This document shows, piece after piece, positions 13,887 through 25,379 of a stretch of 64,000 bases of DNA. This stretch comes from Acanthochromis polyacanthus. Taxonomy: Eukaryota; Chordata; Actinopteri; Pomacentridae. The stretch is from positions 12,578,995-12,642,994 of the forward strand of contig NC_067132.1 of NCBI RefSeq assembly GCF_021347895.1, in the 5' to 3' direction. The number at the start of each line of letters is the position of its first letter. Position 1 is the stretch's first letter. The translations under genes were made by a program, and so were the position numbers. The notes beneath the pieces were generated by a model. That model saw nothing but the letters and a program-made list of their open reading frames with translations. It was not told the origin of the DNA and made no database searches.

Positions 13887-14086
13887 TATTATTAAACAGA
13901 CCTGGTTATGATGGATACACAAAACCTGGAGACTGGAGTTTGAGTTGCATGTGGTCTTGCATCTTTTTTTTGCTTGTTTAGGTTTAGCAAACATTATTCA
14001 TACACTGCTATAGACAAGTCTTGCAATAAGAACACCTCTGGAAATATCGGCGTGCCACAATTTCACAGCCTCTTTTGTGACATTAA

Positions 14087-15004
14087 AGCTGCTGTCCGGA
14101 GTTTCCGTTTGTTTTCAATTTATGTATCATTTTTTAACAAAGCTTAAATGTGTTAGTCTAGTTCGATACTATAATATAAAGTTAGTATAACGCGATATGA
14201 AAATTTATTCCTGAGCTCCGCCTTCCTCTCATAGACCCCCATGTTATTCCAAAAAGCGCCGGTTGCTGCCGACCAATCAAGTTCGAGCTTCAGCTTTGTC
14301 ATGCTGTCAATCAACGGTTACGCGCACAGCAAGCAAGCCCATGCAGAGGTGGGCGAGCTACGCACTACGCAACCACGTGCACATTTGTTTTGCTTGTGGA
14401 GGAGAGAGCATCAGGGCTCAGCAACTTCCAGAAAAGTTACCAATCCCACGGCTTGTCAGACCAAGAGACTGCAGGACGTTCTTTGGCTCGGGGTGCTCGC
14501 ATCGCTCCCCGACCACGGCCTCCATAGCCCGCCTGACGGCTTCATTTAGATGCCCGACCTCTGGAGGAAGGTGTTGGGGCGTCTGGGACATACTCTTCGT
14601 CAGAGGAGTCATGCAATTCTGAACTCTAGATAGAAATAAATAAACAATCTAACACATATACACGCGTAAATGCACTAAGTTTGATAAACAACGTCATCGA
14701 GAGGGATACACGAGTGTAATCACATGTTGAAACTTTACTCGTTCGTCCTAGCAGATTCATGTTATTTTGGTATTAGGACAAATTAGACTCAATACAGCAT
14801 TCTAACGTAATTCCTTTATTATTTACTAAATGTACTAAATGCAGAAGAGGGGAAAACAGCAAAACAGGCCATATGCTGCAGCACTCCGGGCACTTCTCTC
14901 ATGTACTGCGCGCGTGCACAAATAAAGGGGCGAAATCAGAGGGAGGGACGGTGGGACCAACAGCGTTTTGGGAGACGCTGCGATTCAAACTCCGGACAGC
15001 AGCT
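14087..15004. mobile_element. 918 bp TTAA-flanked inverted-repeat DNA element
   Basis: Both ends carry the same inverted repeat, AGCTGCTGTCCGGAGTTT at the left and its complement at the right, bounded by TTAA at 14083-14086 and 15005-15008. TTAA target duplications occur in piggyBac and Kolobok elements. The interior is less AT-rich than its flanks and has overlapping open frames (14241-14549, 14263-14622), but none shows a transposase motif. It is best read as non-autonomous. Superfamily choice is uncertain. Confidence 0.75.
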
Positions 15005-15008
15005 TTAA

Positions 15009-15448
15009 ATAATTTTGTGCTGTCTATCAGTGCTGCTTCTTTTGTGAGACTGTGTGTCACCTGTTTCCCAGATTTTTTTCATTGCAATGCCAGTTCAGAA
15101 ATGGGAATGTCCTGCTGCAGGACCAGTGAACTAACAAGCTACTGAAAGGAGCAAGAATCATAGTGGGTGAGGAGGAGATATGTAGCAACAACAATTATTC
15201 AACCAAATCAGAAAAACAGAAATAATAACAAAAAATAGACCACTATTCTGCAATCAAATGTTGTGTATTGGGCACAAAGAGAATCCAGTTTGAAGCAACA
15301 ACTAGATAGAGCGCAGCTTCAGGTCACCTGCTTGCCAAAAGTTCGCAATGTGCACATTCATTTCCCATCACACGTGAAATACATGCATTTACACAAAAAT
15401 TACCCTAAAAACAATTTGAAAGAATTTCATTTAACTGTGTGCCAATGT
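15009..15448. other. intergenic, nothing recognised
   Basis: Short AT-rich gap between the TTAA element and SINE copy C. No feature seen. Confidence 0.5.
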
Positions 15449-15785
15449 GGGGGCTGCACAGTGGTAAAGTGGTTAGCACTTTCGCCTTGCCGCAAGAAGA
15501 TCCCCGGTTCAAATCCCGGGGTGGGTCTGGGCTCTTTCTGCATGGAGTTTGCATGTTCTCCCTGTGCATGCTTGGGTTTTCTCCGGACACTCCGGCTTCC
15601 TCCCACAGTCCAAAAATATGCTGAGGTTAATTGATAACTCTAAATTGCCCGTAGGTGTGAATGTGAGTGTGATTGTTTGTCTGTATATGTAGCCCTGTGA
15701 CAGACTGGCGACCTGTCCAGGATGTCCCCTGCCTTCGCCCGAGAGGATACAGCGGTGTATAGAGAATGGATGGATGGATGGATGG
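15449..15785 (+). mobile_element. tRNA-headed SINE, copy C, with a good B box
   Basis: Starts GGGGCTGCACAGTGGTAAAG. It has an A-box-like GTGGTTAGCACTTTCGCC and a clear Pol III B box, GGTTCAAATCCCGG, near 15507-15520. Near the 3' end about 40 bases present in copies D and G (between CGCCCGAG and the GGATA block) are missing. It ends in a (GGAT)n tail. Confidence 0.85.
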
Positions 15786-16081
15786 TGGGTCAATGTCTGT
15801 GGTTGAAAATGACACCATTAGTTAAGTACCATAAACTGCAGTTCCTAGAACGGCCACTTGAGGCTGACTGAAAAGTGAGTCAGTTCCCTTAAACCCCCAT
15901 GTTAAAATGTCCCTCTTCTCCATGCAGTTAATGGACAAGGAGCATAACAGAACCAAAAATAAATTTAAAAAAGTTCAGAATTACTTTTTAATATATAATT
16001 AATTTTTGACAAATCTCTGTAAAACCCACTGTTACAGAAATACATCAGTTTTATTTTTTAAATATTATTTTCTATTATATA

Positions 16082-16138
<57 letters not shown>

Positions 16139-19100
16139 GAAAATGAGCAAAAAAGAAAATAATATGCAACAAATATAGAAAAAAAGAAAAAAATGATAGA
16201 ATTCATGCTAATTTTTTCTATATTTGGGTATATTTATTATTATTATCATTATTTAGATTTTTTAGTCTTATTTTATTTTTTTTGCTCACTTAGGTAGCCA
16301 TTCCTCCAGCTGTCACTGCTTAGCATTTACCATGAAGCCCTGTTGTGCTTAAGAGCTTTGTTCGTTTCTCTTGCTGGTTACGGTCATATCTGCCTCTGCA
16401 AGCCCCAAATGCACCTCAGCATTGTGTTCAGGTCAGCATCCATGGCCTTCAATTACACATTGTTATTTTGCAAGTTTTGGCATCAAATAACAGAGTGGCA
16501 TCCCCTCCACTCCCCACTGTCCTACCAGATGACCAAAGCCCCCGAAGCTGAGCCGCCCCATGAACATGTGGGCATTGCCACATTGTCCACACTCCACCAA
16601 TACCGTCTTGCAGCTCTGCCAGGCTGTAATTTATAGAGCTTTACCCAGCTCATTGTGTCACTTGATCTGGTGACAGCGTCTGATCTATTTGTGCAGCTCT
16701 TTCATCCGCTCTGTGAAGGGCATGTTATCTCGTTGCCGGAGAAAGGAAACGCTCTCCATTCCCTGCAGATTTGTCTTATGAAGTTTTATCTCTCAGCTGT
16801 ACCTGACTTAATGTATTTACACAAATTGCAATGTCATGTATTTTCACTAAGCACCTCTTTGAAGTCTGTTTCCCTGTGCATTTCTTTCCATGTGCTAGTG
16901 AAAATTTAATATTTTGAATTATTTAATGCATCAGTACCTGATGGCAAATTTCAGTGAATGCATTTGCATGGTGGGCTTTTTACAGCTAATACCTTCAGTA
17001 TCTGTGAACATAACCTAGAGGTTACTCTGAAGGCAACCATAGCAGCTTTTGTTCATTGTTTTCTAACTGCTATTGATTGTCTGACCCCAGCCGTAGCGCT
17101 CTATTTTTGCTGTTTTAGAAGGCCAGAGGAGAAATCGATGGTCTGGGATACCCATGAGAGGCCTGGGATAAGTGGCGAGGGGCCAGGCCTTGCAGGGTTT
17201 CATCAGAGTTGCAGCAGTGGAGAGGATCAGCTGGGGAACTGTCAGGGTGGAGGCAATGGAGTGGAAGATATATGGAGAGAGAGAGAGCATGACAAATCAA
17301 AATGACAAAGAGAGTCTATGAAAGTCATTTCAGCATATATTAATTTGCCCTCTGGTGTTGAAGTTGAGTTCGTTAAGTGCAAATTAACCTATAAATAAAG
17401 TGTTCACCCCTTTTAGGAATTTAAAAAAAACATTAATAGTTTTATTAAAACTGTCTTAAGTTCAAGCACATGGGATCACTTGCAGATAGACACTATGTAA
17501 GCTCAGCAGTGAGGAGTGTGACTCCCAGTGTTAGGCCTGTAGAGAGGCTCAAAATCCTGCTGAGTAGATCTTTTGTCTTTAGCTTCAAACAGCATCTGCA
17601 ACAGCATTTTTATTCAATTGTGCAGAAACACTAGCTGAGTCAAATCAATAGAATAACACAGTTAGACCTGTGTTTGCCTTCTTTTGACTTAACTTTCACT
17701 TTTTATTTTAGGGCTGAAACTGTTGATTGTGTGTATATAAAGATGAGCCAATCACCTATGACATCACCAATAGATTTCCTGAAGACAGTTTTGAAGATCA
17801 GTGAGCTGATTACAGCCGTTTCTTCATTCCATCTAACTCCTGGTTAATGCAGAAGAGGGCAGAGAGGTGGAGTGTTTAACTGAAATAGACGAAGAGCTGT
17901 CTTATGAAGGCACCCAACCGTCTCTCAAAGTGGCTGCACCCTTAATTTAAGCATTCAAACAAATGAGTGAGTTTATAAAAAATTCTCCTCACATACAGAG
18001 AAATTAGCTCTAGAGATTGAAACCATTTTTTGTAACAGGCTGTAGATATGTTTATTTCTGCTGTATAGTTGGACATTTTAACATGAGCTTCTAAAGAGAT
18101 TGACTCACTTTTGAATCCAGCCTCAACTGGCGTTTCAAGTGGCTGCAGTTTTTAACATTTAACATTTGCTTCATTTATCAGCCCTAGAGGCCTTTACCAT
18201 ACTGAAATATCTGGCTAATTATTATCTGGATTGTTGTGAAATTTTGATCTGACATTCACATTCTCCCGCAGATGAACCCAAATGACTTTAGTGTTTTTAT
18301 TGTAGCTCTATTAGCAGATTGAAGTTTTCTTTAATTGAGGGAAATAACTTGACATCTAATCGATGGAATGAGGCAAACTTGACACTGACATCGAAGAAAG
18401 ACATTGATGGTGTATGTGCAGATTGTAATAGACGGTGTGGGTGAGTGTTGTCTGGCTGTGCACCACTGGCCTAATTTTCCGGTCAGAGAAAACGCAGCAA
18501 CTTATGTACACAGATCAATACAGAAATAATACTATATCCATCACAACTTTTCTGTTAGATTGTAATATTAAAGGTTTGACATCAAAAGTCGGTTATTTGG
18601 GATAAATGCGGAGTTCATCATCAACAGGGACACAGTAGAAAGTTAATTTGCTCTCACTAGGAGCTACACTAATATATATGTAATGTATACACACTCACAC
18701 CAGCTTGGTAGGAAATTGACGGTAGACAGGTAGAATTCAGGGTCTTGCTCAAGGGCAGGTTGGCATTTCATTGTTCTAACTCAAAATGACTGATGCAAAT
18801 TGTTGCATTATTTGGTTGCTGAACACAACCGTTGTTCAAAGTGAAACAGAAAATGTAACTGAACTGTGTATGCATACTATATATGAGTCAGTACCTAGAT
18901 TTTAAAATAACCCCTTAGCTGTCAGTAAAAAAAATGAGACCACTTTAATATTCTCATAAAATGCATCCCAATGATTTTTGTGATTTTCTAAGTTTTCCTT
19001 AAGGACCACCACGAGTGAAAGATCTCCATGACGACAGGGTGGACTGTACTATAATTAAGCCTCCAGCCATTCATGCACCCCTCTGGATTAAACTTTTACA

Positions 19101-19997
19101 ATGCCAGACTTCCATTTATCTCCATCAGGAGGATAATATTTCCATTTGTCCAATATTTTGGTTTATGACTGAAAAATTCTAAACTAATGACATTCCCATG
19201 AGCCTCAGCTGGACTAATCCCTTTTCTGTATGTTAGTGATACTTTTTTGATTGCTATGTATTATCAGTCCAGTCCAGTTTTGGTCTTCAGTGCACTACAA
19301 GATGTTTTTTTATTTGTTTGCGAGTGGTGTGTGCTTATCATTCGGCTTATCGACCCTCCCCTTTTTAGAAAACGGACAGTGAGACAGCAATACTTGAAGT
19401 GGTGTGCAGAAAGGTCCAGATCAGGCTTTAAGGTAAGAATGAACAAGCTTGTATTTGTTATTAAAATAATATTTAGCTTCGTCATCACACATCTTATAGT
19501 TTTCAGAACTTCTAGGCTATTACTTGATGAAATAAGCACATTCATATTTTACGCAAATTCTAAAATAATACAGCCAAATCATGAAGAGTTTGCTGATTAA
19601 AGCCATGAATACATAGGAACAACTCTAAGCTTTTAACCAGATGTTAATCAATGAAATGCAATTAATATTGTGGTGTATTAGTTAACATGGTAACCTCTTT
19701 TTTTCTTTCGAAATTAATGGTGGTAAACTATATGAGGAGAAGCTTCATTCCACCAAAAGAAACAATATAATGCATGCATTTAGATATTCTATATGTTGCA
19801 TTCATCATAGCAAACATTGAAGTCCTTGGCTGCATTAGAACATTTCTAACCTCAATGCTGAGCTGCATTTCTGTTTCTTTAATGAAAATGGCAGGTTTTC
19901 ATTCAGGCAGGCTCTTCAAAGGTTCTGCTTGAACATAGCATAACAACCTCTCTGCATTTTCTCTTTTATGCTCTATGTTTGTCTATAATGAAAGCAG
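15786..19997. other. intergenic, upstream of selenoj
   Basis: AT-rich DNA with a GT microsatellite at 16082-16133. No convincing coding sequence: the frames at 16343-17305 and 19247-19600 have no domain and no matching splice context. A non-coding first exon of selenoj could lie here, because AAAGCAG directly before its ATG could be a splice acceptor. Confidence 0.45.
16082..16133. repeat. (GT)n microsatellite
   Basis: About 25 GT units with one GC interruption. Confidence 0.95.
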
Positions 19998-20739
19998 ATG
20001 GCCTTGAGTGTGGCAGACAGAGCCATTGGGGCCATTATCGGGGCAGCAGTGGCAGATGCAGCAGGTAAGATAAAGTGTGTGAGATGCAGATACCGGAGCT
20101 GAGTTAATTAGCAGCAGAGTTTTTCATGTGGCAAAGCTTCCTGTGTCCTCATAATTCATAGGCCCTTTTAGCGCATTTGAATGCTCTCATGGGCGTTCTA
20201 CTCTTTCACATTGCAGTCACGGTTATTTTTCATACTGCAAATGTGATACATATGTTTATACATGACTTTTTTCACTTTCCGCTATTTACAATTTGATATA
20301 TTTAATAGACTGCTGTGCTTGTTACACAATGTGACATGTTCAAACTGTGTTTCATTGTGTTGCGTAGAAACATGTTGAGTAGAATTATCCATAGGCAACA
20401 TCTGCAGATGGTGATAAAGCACATGGGTGGTGCCTTCATTTCTGTAACTCATGCTGATTTCACACATAATGTTATGAAAGCCGAGTTTCTGCAACAGCTG
20501 CACTGATAAATGAGCGCTAACCAAGAAGCACATTTATTTTTACAACCACATCTAATTCTTAACACCGTATAATGATGCATATAAGGAGAGTAATTGCTAA
20601 TGTCACTGCTTCTACATGTAATTCATGTTTAGATTCAGGATTCTCTTATTTCATTATAACACATTTTCCTCCTCTTATATGCTTTTTATTATTGACAGAC
20701 TGGATATGCTGTATGTTAAAAGCATTGTGTGTGTGTGTG

Positions 20740-20770
<31 letters not shown>

Positions 20771-23700
20771 TCCCCACCCATACAGCCCAGCCCATGCACT
20801 GGATCTATAGCCCAGACCGGCTGAAAGAAGTCCTCTCTGATCTGGAGCCCTGTCCGGAGTTTCGGCCTCAGTCAGCAAATCCTTTCTACCGTAGGACAAC
20901 AGGCGAACAGACCTGCTATGGAGACCAGGCGTACGTCCTGCTGGAGTCACTGAGTCAGTGTGGAGGTACAGAGATCCACCCAGACGGCCAGCAACTATGT
21001 GTCATATGCAAACATGATATTTTCAGAGCCTGGGAATAAAGCTCTATATAAAACTGTGTTACGGATACTAATTGCATAGTAAAAAAAATCCCATAAATGA
21101 CGATGATTCCTACATTGAAAGGAGCAAAGATTTCTGAAAGATTTACCCTTACATACAGTGTCTATAATATGAAGCTACATATGCACAAAACCCACAAAAC
21201 AGTTTTCTTTTTATGGACTGAATTGTGTTGTGTTGAACAGTGGTATTGAAAGAGTTGTGTACTTTTTACCTTTGAAAGTTCAAAACTACCTTCTCCTCTG
21301 CTAAGGCTTCACCAAGCTAAGATTAATAGCTTCCTATTGAATGAGTGTGATATTAATTTACTTCTCTAACTCTTCACAAAGAAGTAAGCAGGCGTATTAC
21401 TCCCAACTATTACTTATTTTGCGACACAAACCACCTTTAAGAGATTTGTTGGTAAAAGATAATACATCAGGCTATTCAATAGCAAACCTTTTAAACAGAC
21501 GTACCATCTTTCACTTCAAAATATGGTAGTAGCAGAAATGTAAAGGGTTTTCTAATGATGCCTTGTGTCGTGTTTTTACAGATGTGGATGTGGAAGACTT
21601 GACCAAGCGCATCTACAAGTTCTTTGGTCCGGGAACGGTGTACGATCTGCCTCTCAACGATCCTTACAGAAAGAAAGGAGGTACTGTACCTGACCGGCTG
21701 TTACATAACCATCACTTTCACTGAACTGCATGTCAATATAGTGATTTCAATATTTGTTAATCAGCAGCTTAACAGGTCTAAAAGGATGTGAGTGCTTCTG
21801 TTGCTGTCTGATAACAGCGTGTGAATGTTTTTTTTCTCTACCTGCTGATGGGGAATTCCCTCTCCATGAAAATGTTCCATACAGTCAGACTTCCCTGTTC
21901 TTGGTTGGTGTCCAGCACTTTGAATATTTGCTGCTTTTTTTTACTGTCAGGATGTCATATAAACGCAGTGCTACAGTAAATCACCATAACACCACAGGGC
22001 ACCTCTGGGTACAGTAAAGTGCAGATGGCTTTACGGGTTGCAATAACAAGAAGAGCTGCGTCATCGTGGGCAGTGATAGCCATCATGACTGCACAGACAA
22101 AGAAAAGAGCTCCACCTACAGAGAGTTTAACTGCTGCACTACTGTTCAAAAGTTTGGGTTCACTTAGAAATGTCCTTATTTTTGAAAGAAAAACATTTTT
22201 TTTCAATGAAGATAACATTAAATGAATTAGTTAATGTGGTAAATGACTGTTCCAACTGGAAACGGCTGATTTTTTAATGGAATATCTACATAGGGGTATT
22301 TGATTATGTTAGCACATGCATAAAAACATGAGTTTTCATGCAAGACGTAATTTGCAGGGTGACTCCAAACTTTTGAAGTAGTAATGTACAAGAGAAAGTC
22401 CAAGATGTTTCTCTGCTCTTCTCTTCCTTTATATTCCCCTTTAACAAACTACTTTTTGTTGTATTTGTCAGGTCCCAAGGCCATTCTCCCCATAGACGGC
22501 CCGTGGAGGAATGGGAGCCTGAAGGCTTTCTTGAGAAATGTCGATGCTGGCAAAGAGGAAACTGGTAAAAATCACAGACGACAATGGCACAAAGACCCCT
22601 CTAGGCCTACAATTTTCAGCTTGTAATCCTTCTGTGTGTGTGTTTTGTGAGGCTGTGACGTGGACTGTCAGATGGATGGTGTCACTAAGTTAGCTCCAGT
22701 GGTGGCCATGTTTGCTGGGAAACCGGAGATGCTGGAGAAGGTGGAGAAAGCCACGCGGGTGACCCAGAATAATGACATGTGTGTGGCGATGACGCTGGCT
22801 GCAGCGAGGTGAGGGACTGTTTTTGTATAACAGATATCATCATTTCCTGAACCTCTATGTGTCTGACACTGTACTGTATGTACTTGTTGAATAAGGTTTT
22901 TGGAGCATTTCATCCTGAACGGTCCAGACCGCAATGCTCTGAACGCAGTTCTGGCGCAGCTGAATGACCCCAAGAGACAGAACCCCCAGGAGCTGGACAG
23001 AGCTGTTATTGGTAAGGCTCTGATGGTTTATTCATTCAGAAATTTAAAGAAACAGTTGTGGAAAATATGCCAATTCACTTTCCTGCTCAGAGTTATGTAA
23101 GAAGATTGATACCACTCTAACATGTGTCTGTTAAAGGTGCAGAAGGCAAGATTTCTTCTTTTTTTAAAAAATAGTTTTGGGGCATTATTTGGTAGAATGG
23201 AGGAGCCATAGACACAAAACAATGTAAGAAAGAAGAGAACAAAATGCAACAACATCCTTGCAATTAAGTCTTGGATGTTGCTGTTATGTGGAATATGCGT
23301 TACCCATCAGGATGAACTTTAACTGTATTTATTTATTTATTTGGATGGGACAATGCATAATAATGAACATACAATCTCATAATAGTTTCCACAAGGTTAC
23401 CGTAAATTGTGAAGTTCAGTTCATCCCACAGCGCCCGTTCTGCTTACCAAAAGTGGCCCACTAGGCGGCTTGCATTTCAAACCTTTCTCCAAGGCAGCGA
23501 GCCGGCCTTCCTACCCATTTAAAATGAGAGAACAGGTTGAGAACGTTTTGGCCCCAAGACCTGTAATCATTTGCCTTACCAGATAAAACTACGAGACTCT
23601 GAGTGCCAGCTATCCTGAGGGAAACTTCAGAGGGAACCAGCAACTGGATGGTTTGATTAGCTCAGTACAAGTTTACTTTGTGTGAGTTAAGATATTTTAT

Positions 23701-25379
23701 AAGAAGGCCCACAGCTACTGTGCATTGGGTTTTAATATGCTTTAATTTATGCTGCTGTGCATTTTGCTGGTTTACTTTGGGTAAAGCAGAAACTATTGCG
23801 ATTTGCTTTCTAGTTTCCTCTTTCCTTTAAACAAGCACAGCACCTTGGACATGTGGTCAAAAGAAACAAAACACTGCATGCAGGATATGACCTTCCTTAA
23901 ACAAAGTATGCATTTGTCCCTCAAAATCAAACATTTATATTAAAATAGAGGCATAAAAATGCATAATATGAGACTCTAGCAGTGTGTAGTCAGTGCCAAC
24001 ATGTTTTTTGTAGTGTTTGAACAGTGTTTGAACAATAAACAATATGTTTTATCTCTTTTCCTGTCCCTCTGCTAAAGCACATATCCACCAGGTGAAGGAC
24101 AACTTAGCCAAGGCATCCCAACAGCTCATACCTGCTGTGTTCACAAACACATGAGGTAAGCCAGTAGGTAGCAGCAGGACTCAGGTCTGTTGACTTGGCA
24201 TTGCCTGCGTATCCGTCCTGTCAGTGTATCCGTTAGTGGGTCCTCCTGCCTTTGATCTCCTGACTAATGGTTTCCCTCCTCCTTCCTTTTCATTTTCCCC
24301 TTCCCGCTGAGCCAACTGTCTCGGGTTTTACAGGGGTAAAAGGTTGAGATCCTTAATGTACATGTAAAGACTTCTGCTTGTCATGCATGTTCAAGTTATT
24401 CAGTCTAAGCAAATTATAAAGTTTTTAAGGGGCAGTAATAACATAACATCCTATCTCTTGGCAGCATAAGAACAGACCACACTTCATTTACATTATCTGT
24501 TACCATCATTCTGCTGCTGTCTTGCTGAACCCTGGTTTTTGTGTCCAGCTTTGCCCGGTGCGTTCCAGGGAGCGCTTCATGGAGTCCTGACACTCAACCA
24601 GCTGGATGAAGCAGTCAGGGACACCATGCGCTGCGGGGGATGCACCGCCAGCCGATCCTCCTTCATAGGAGCCTGCTTTGGAGCTCAGGTACTGTAGGAA
24701 TGCAAAACAGACATGAATCCCTACTACAAATCAATTAAAGTAAGAAAGAGACTGACATTCCAGTCTTTTCGTGGGTCATTCCTGCAATGCAAATGCAAAT
24801 CATATGCTTATGGTATATATTATAGGTAGCATTTATGATTACCGCGATTGATCTACAAGCTCTGTCTAGAACACAAAATACTTAAAGATAAAATGATCAG
24901 TCAAAAATAAGAATACATTAACTTTGCATCATACATACACACCGTTGATTTGTTTTCCAGATGCTGATGTGCCAATACTAATACTTTCACACTTGTATCA
25001 CCCATTGTCACAGCTAACGCAGCCATAACATGCAGCACTATTAGGAAAAAATGCATTGCACTAGTTCACTGTTTTCAAACTGAAGTCCAAAGTGTGAACA
25101 AACTTGCTGTAGAGCTTGACCTTAAATGTCCCTACTGTGTCAATAGCACCTGAAAATATATCTTTTAGCATATTGTTGTCTATATTTGTGGAATTCCTTT
25201 AAAGACGGTGAGTTCAGCTATTCTGGGAGCTTTGTGCTTTCTTGATGCTTTCAGCTGTCATCTCGATGTTATTTCAGACCGGTCTCCAGGGAATCCCGGA
25301 GTCGTGGAGGAAGAGGACGCTCAGATACCCTCTACTCTTGGAGCTCGCCGAGAATGTGGTCAAAAGAAGCCAGCAGTAG
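19998..25379 (+). CDS. selenoj: selenoprotein J (J1-crystallin / ADP-ribosylglycohydrolase-like), nine coding exons
   Basis: Coding exons: 19998-20064, 20786-20965, 21582-21680, 22472-22564, 22652-22808, 22896-23011, 24078-24155, 24549-24688, 25278-25379. All have GT-AG borders and matching phases, giving 1032 nt and 343 residues. The fold is that of ADP-ribosylglycohydrolases and jellyfish J1-crystallins: GAIIGAAVADAAAQPMHW at the N-terminus, a central FGPGTVYDLPLNDPYRKKG segment, NNDMCVAMTLAAARFLEHF, and C-terminal GCTASRSSFIGACFGAQTG. Codon 263 is an in-frame TGA (24152-24154), yet homology continues past the next intron with LPGAFQGALHGVL. This is what is expected of SelJ, a selenoprotein described in fish and reported to be expressed in lens. 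The paired acidic metal-binding residues of active ADP-ribosylglycohydrolases are not evident near CYGDQAYVLL, so hydrolase activity is doubtful. The start is the first Met giving the family N-terminus. The alternative is a pseudogene with a nonsense codon, which eight intact splice junctions and an otherwise open frame argue against. Confidence 0.88.
20726..20770. repeat. (GT)n microsatellite next to selenoj exon 2 acceptor
   Basis: About 22 GT units with one GC break end 15 bases before the AG of the exon 2 acceptor at 20784-20785. They leave only TCCCCACCCATACAG as the polypyrimidine/acceptor segment. Confidence 0.95.
22142..22381 (+). mobile_element. Tc1/mariner-like MITE, family M copy 1 (selenoj intron 3)
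   Basis: Terminal inverted repeats CTGTTCAAAAGTTTGG and CCAAACTTTTGAAGTAG lie next to TA on both sides (22140-22141, 22382-22383). The interior, starting CACTTAGAAATGTCCTTATT, matches the copies at 33133-33436 (opposite orientation) and 56379-56722. It is too short to encode a transposase. The superfamily call rests on the TA flanks and inverted ends. Confidence 0.75.
24152..24154 (+). other. selenoj: in-frame TGA, predicted selenocysteine codon 263 of selenoj
   Basis: The exon 7 frame reads GTG TTC ACA AAC ACA TGA G, then the donor GTAAGC. The remaining G joins CT of exon 8 and the frame continues to LPGAFQGALH. No other good donor in exon 7 would avoid the TGA and keep phase. The codon lies in the penultimate part of the exon series, more than 50 nt before later junctions, so reading it as a stop would expose the mRNA to nonsense-mediated decay. 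Confidence 0.85.

Noticed and set aside
15507..15520. GGTTCAAATCCCGG as part of a true tRNA gene
   Set aside because: It is the B box of a SINE; no acceptor stem or anticodon arm can be folded around it, and the same block recurs at 40358 within another SINE copy.
20572..21039. A 155-codon single-frame ORF across selenoj exon 2
   Set aside because: It reads through the GT repeat and both splice sites; only the part from 20786 to 20965 is coding.
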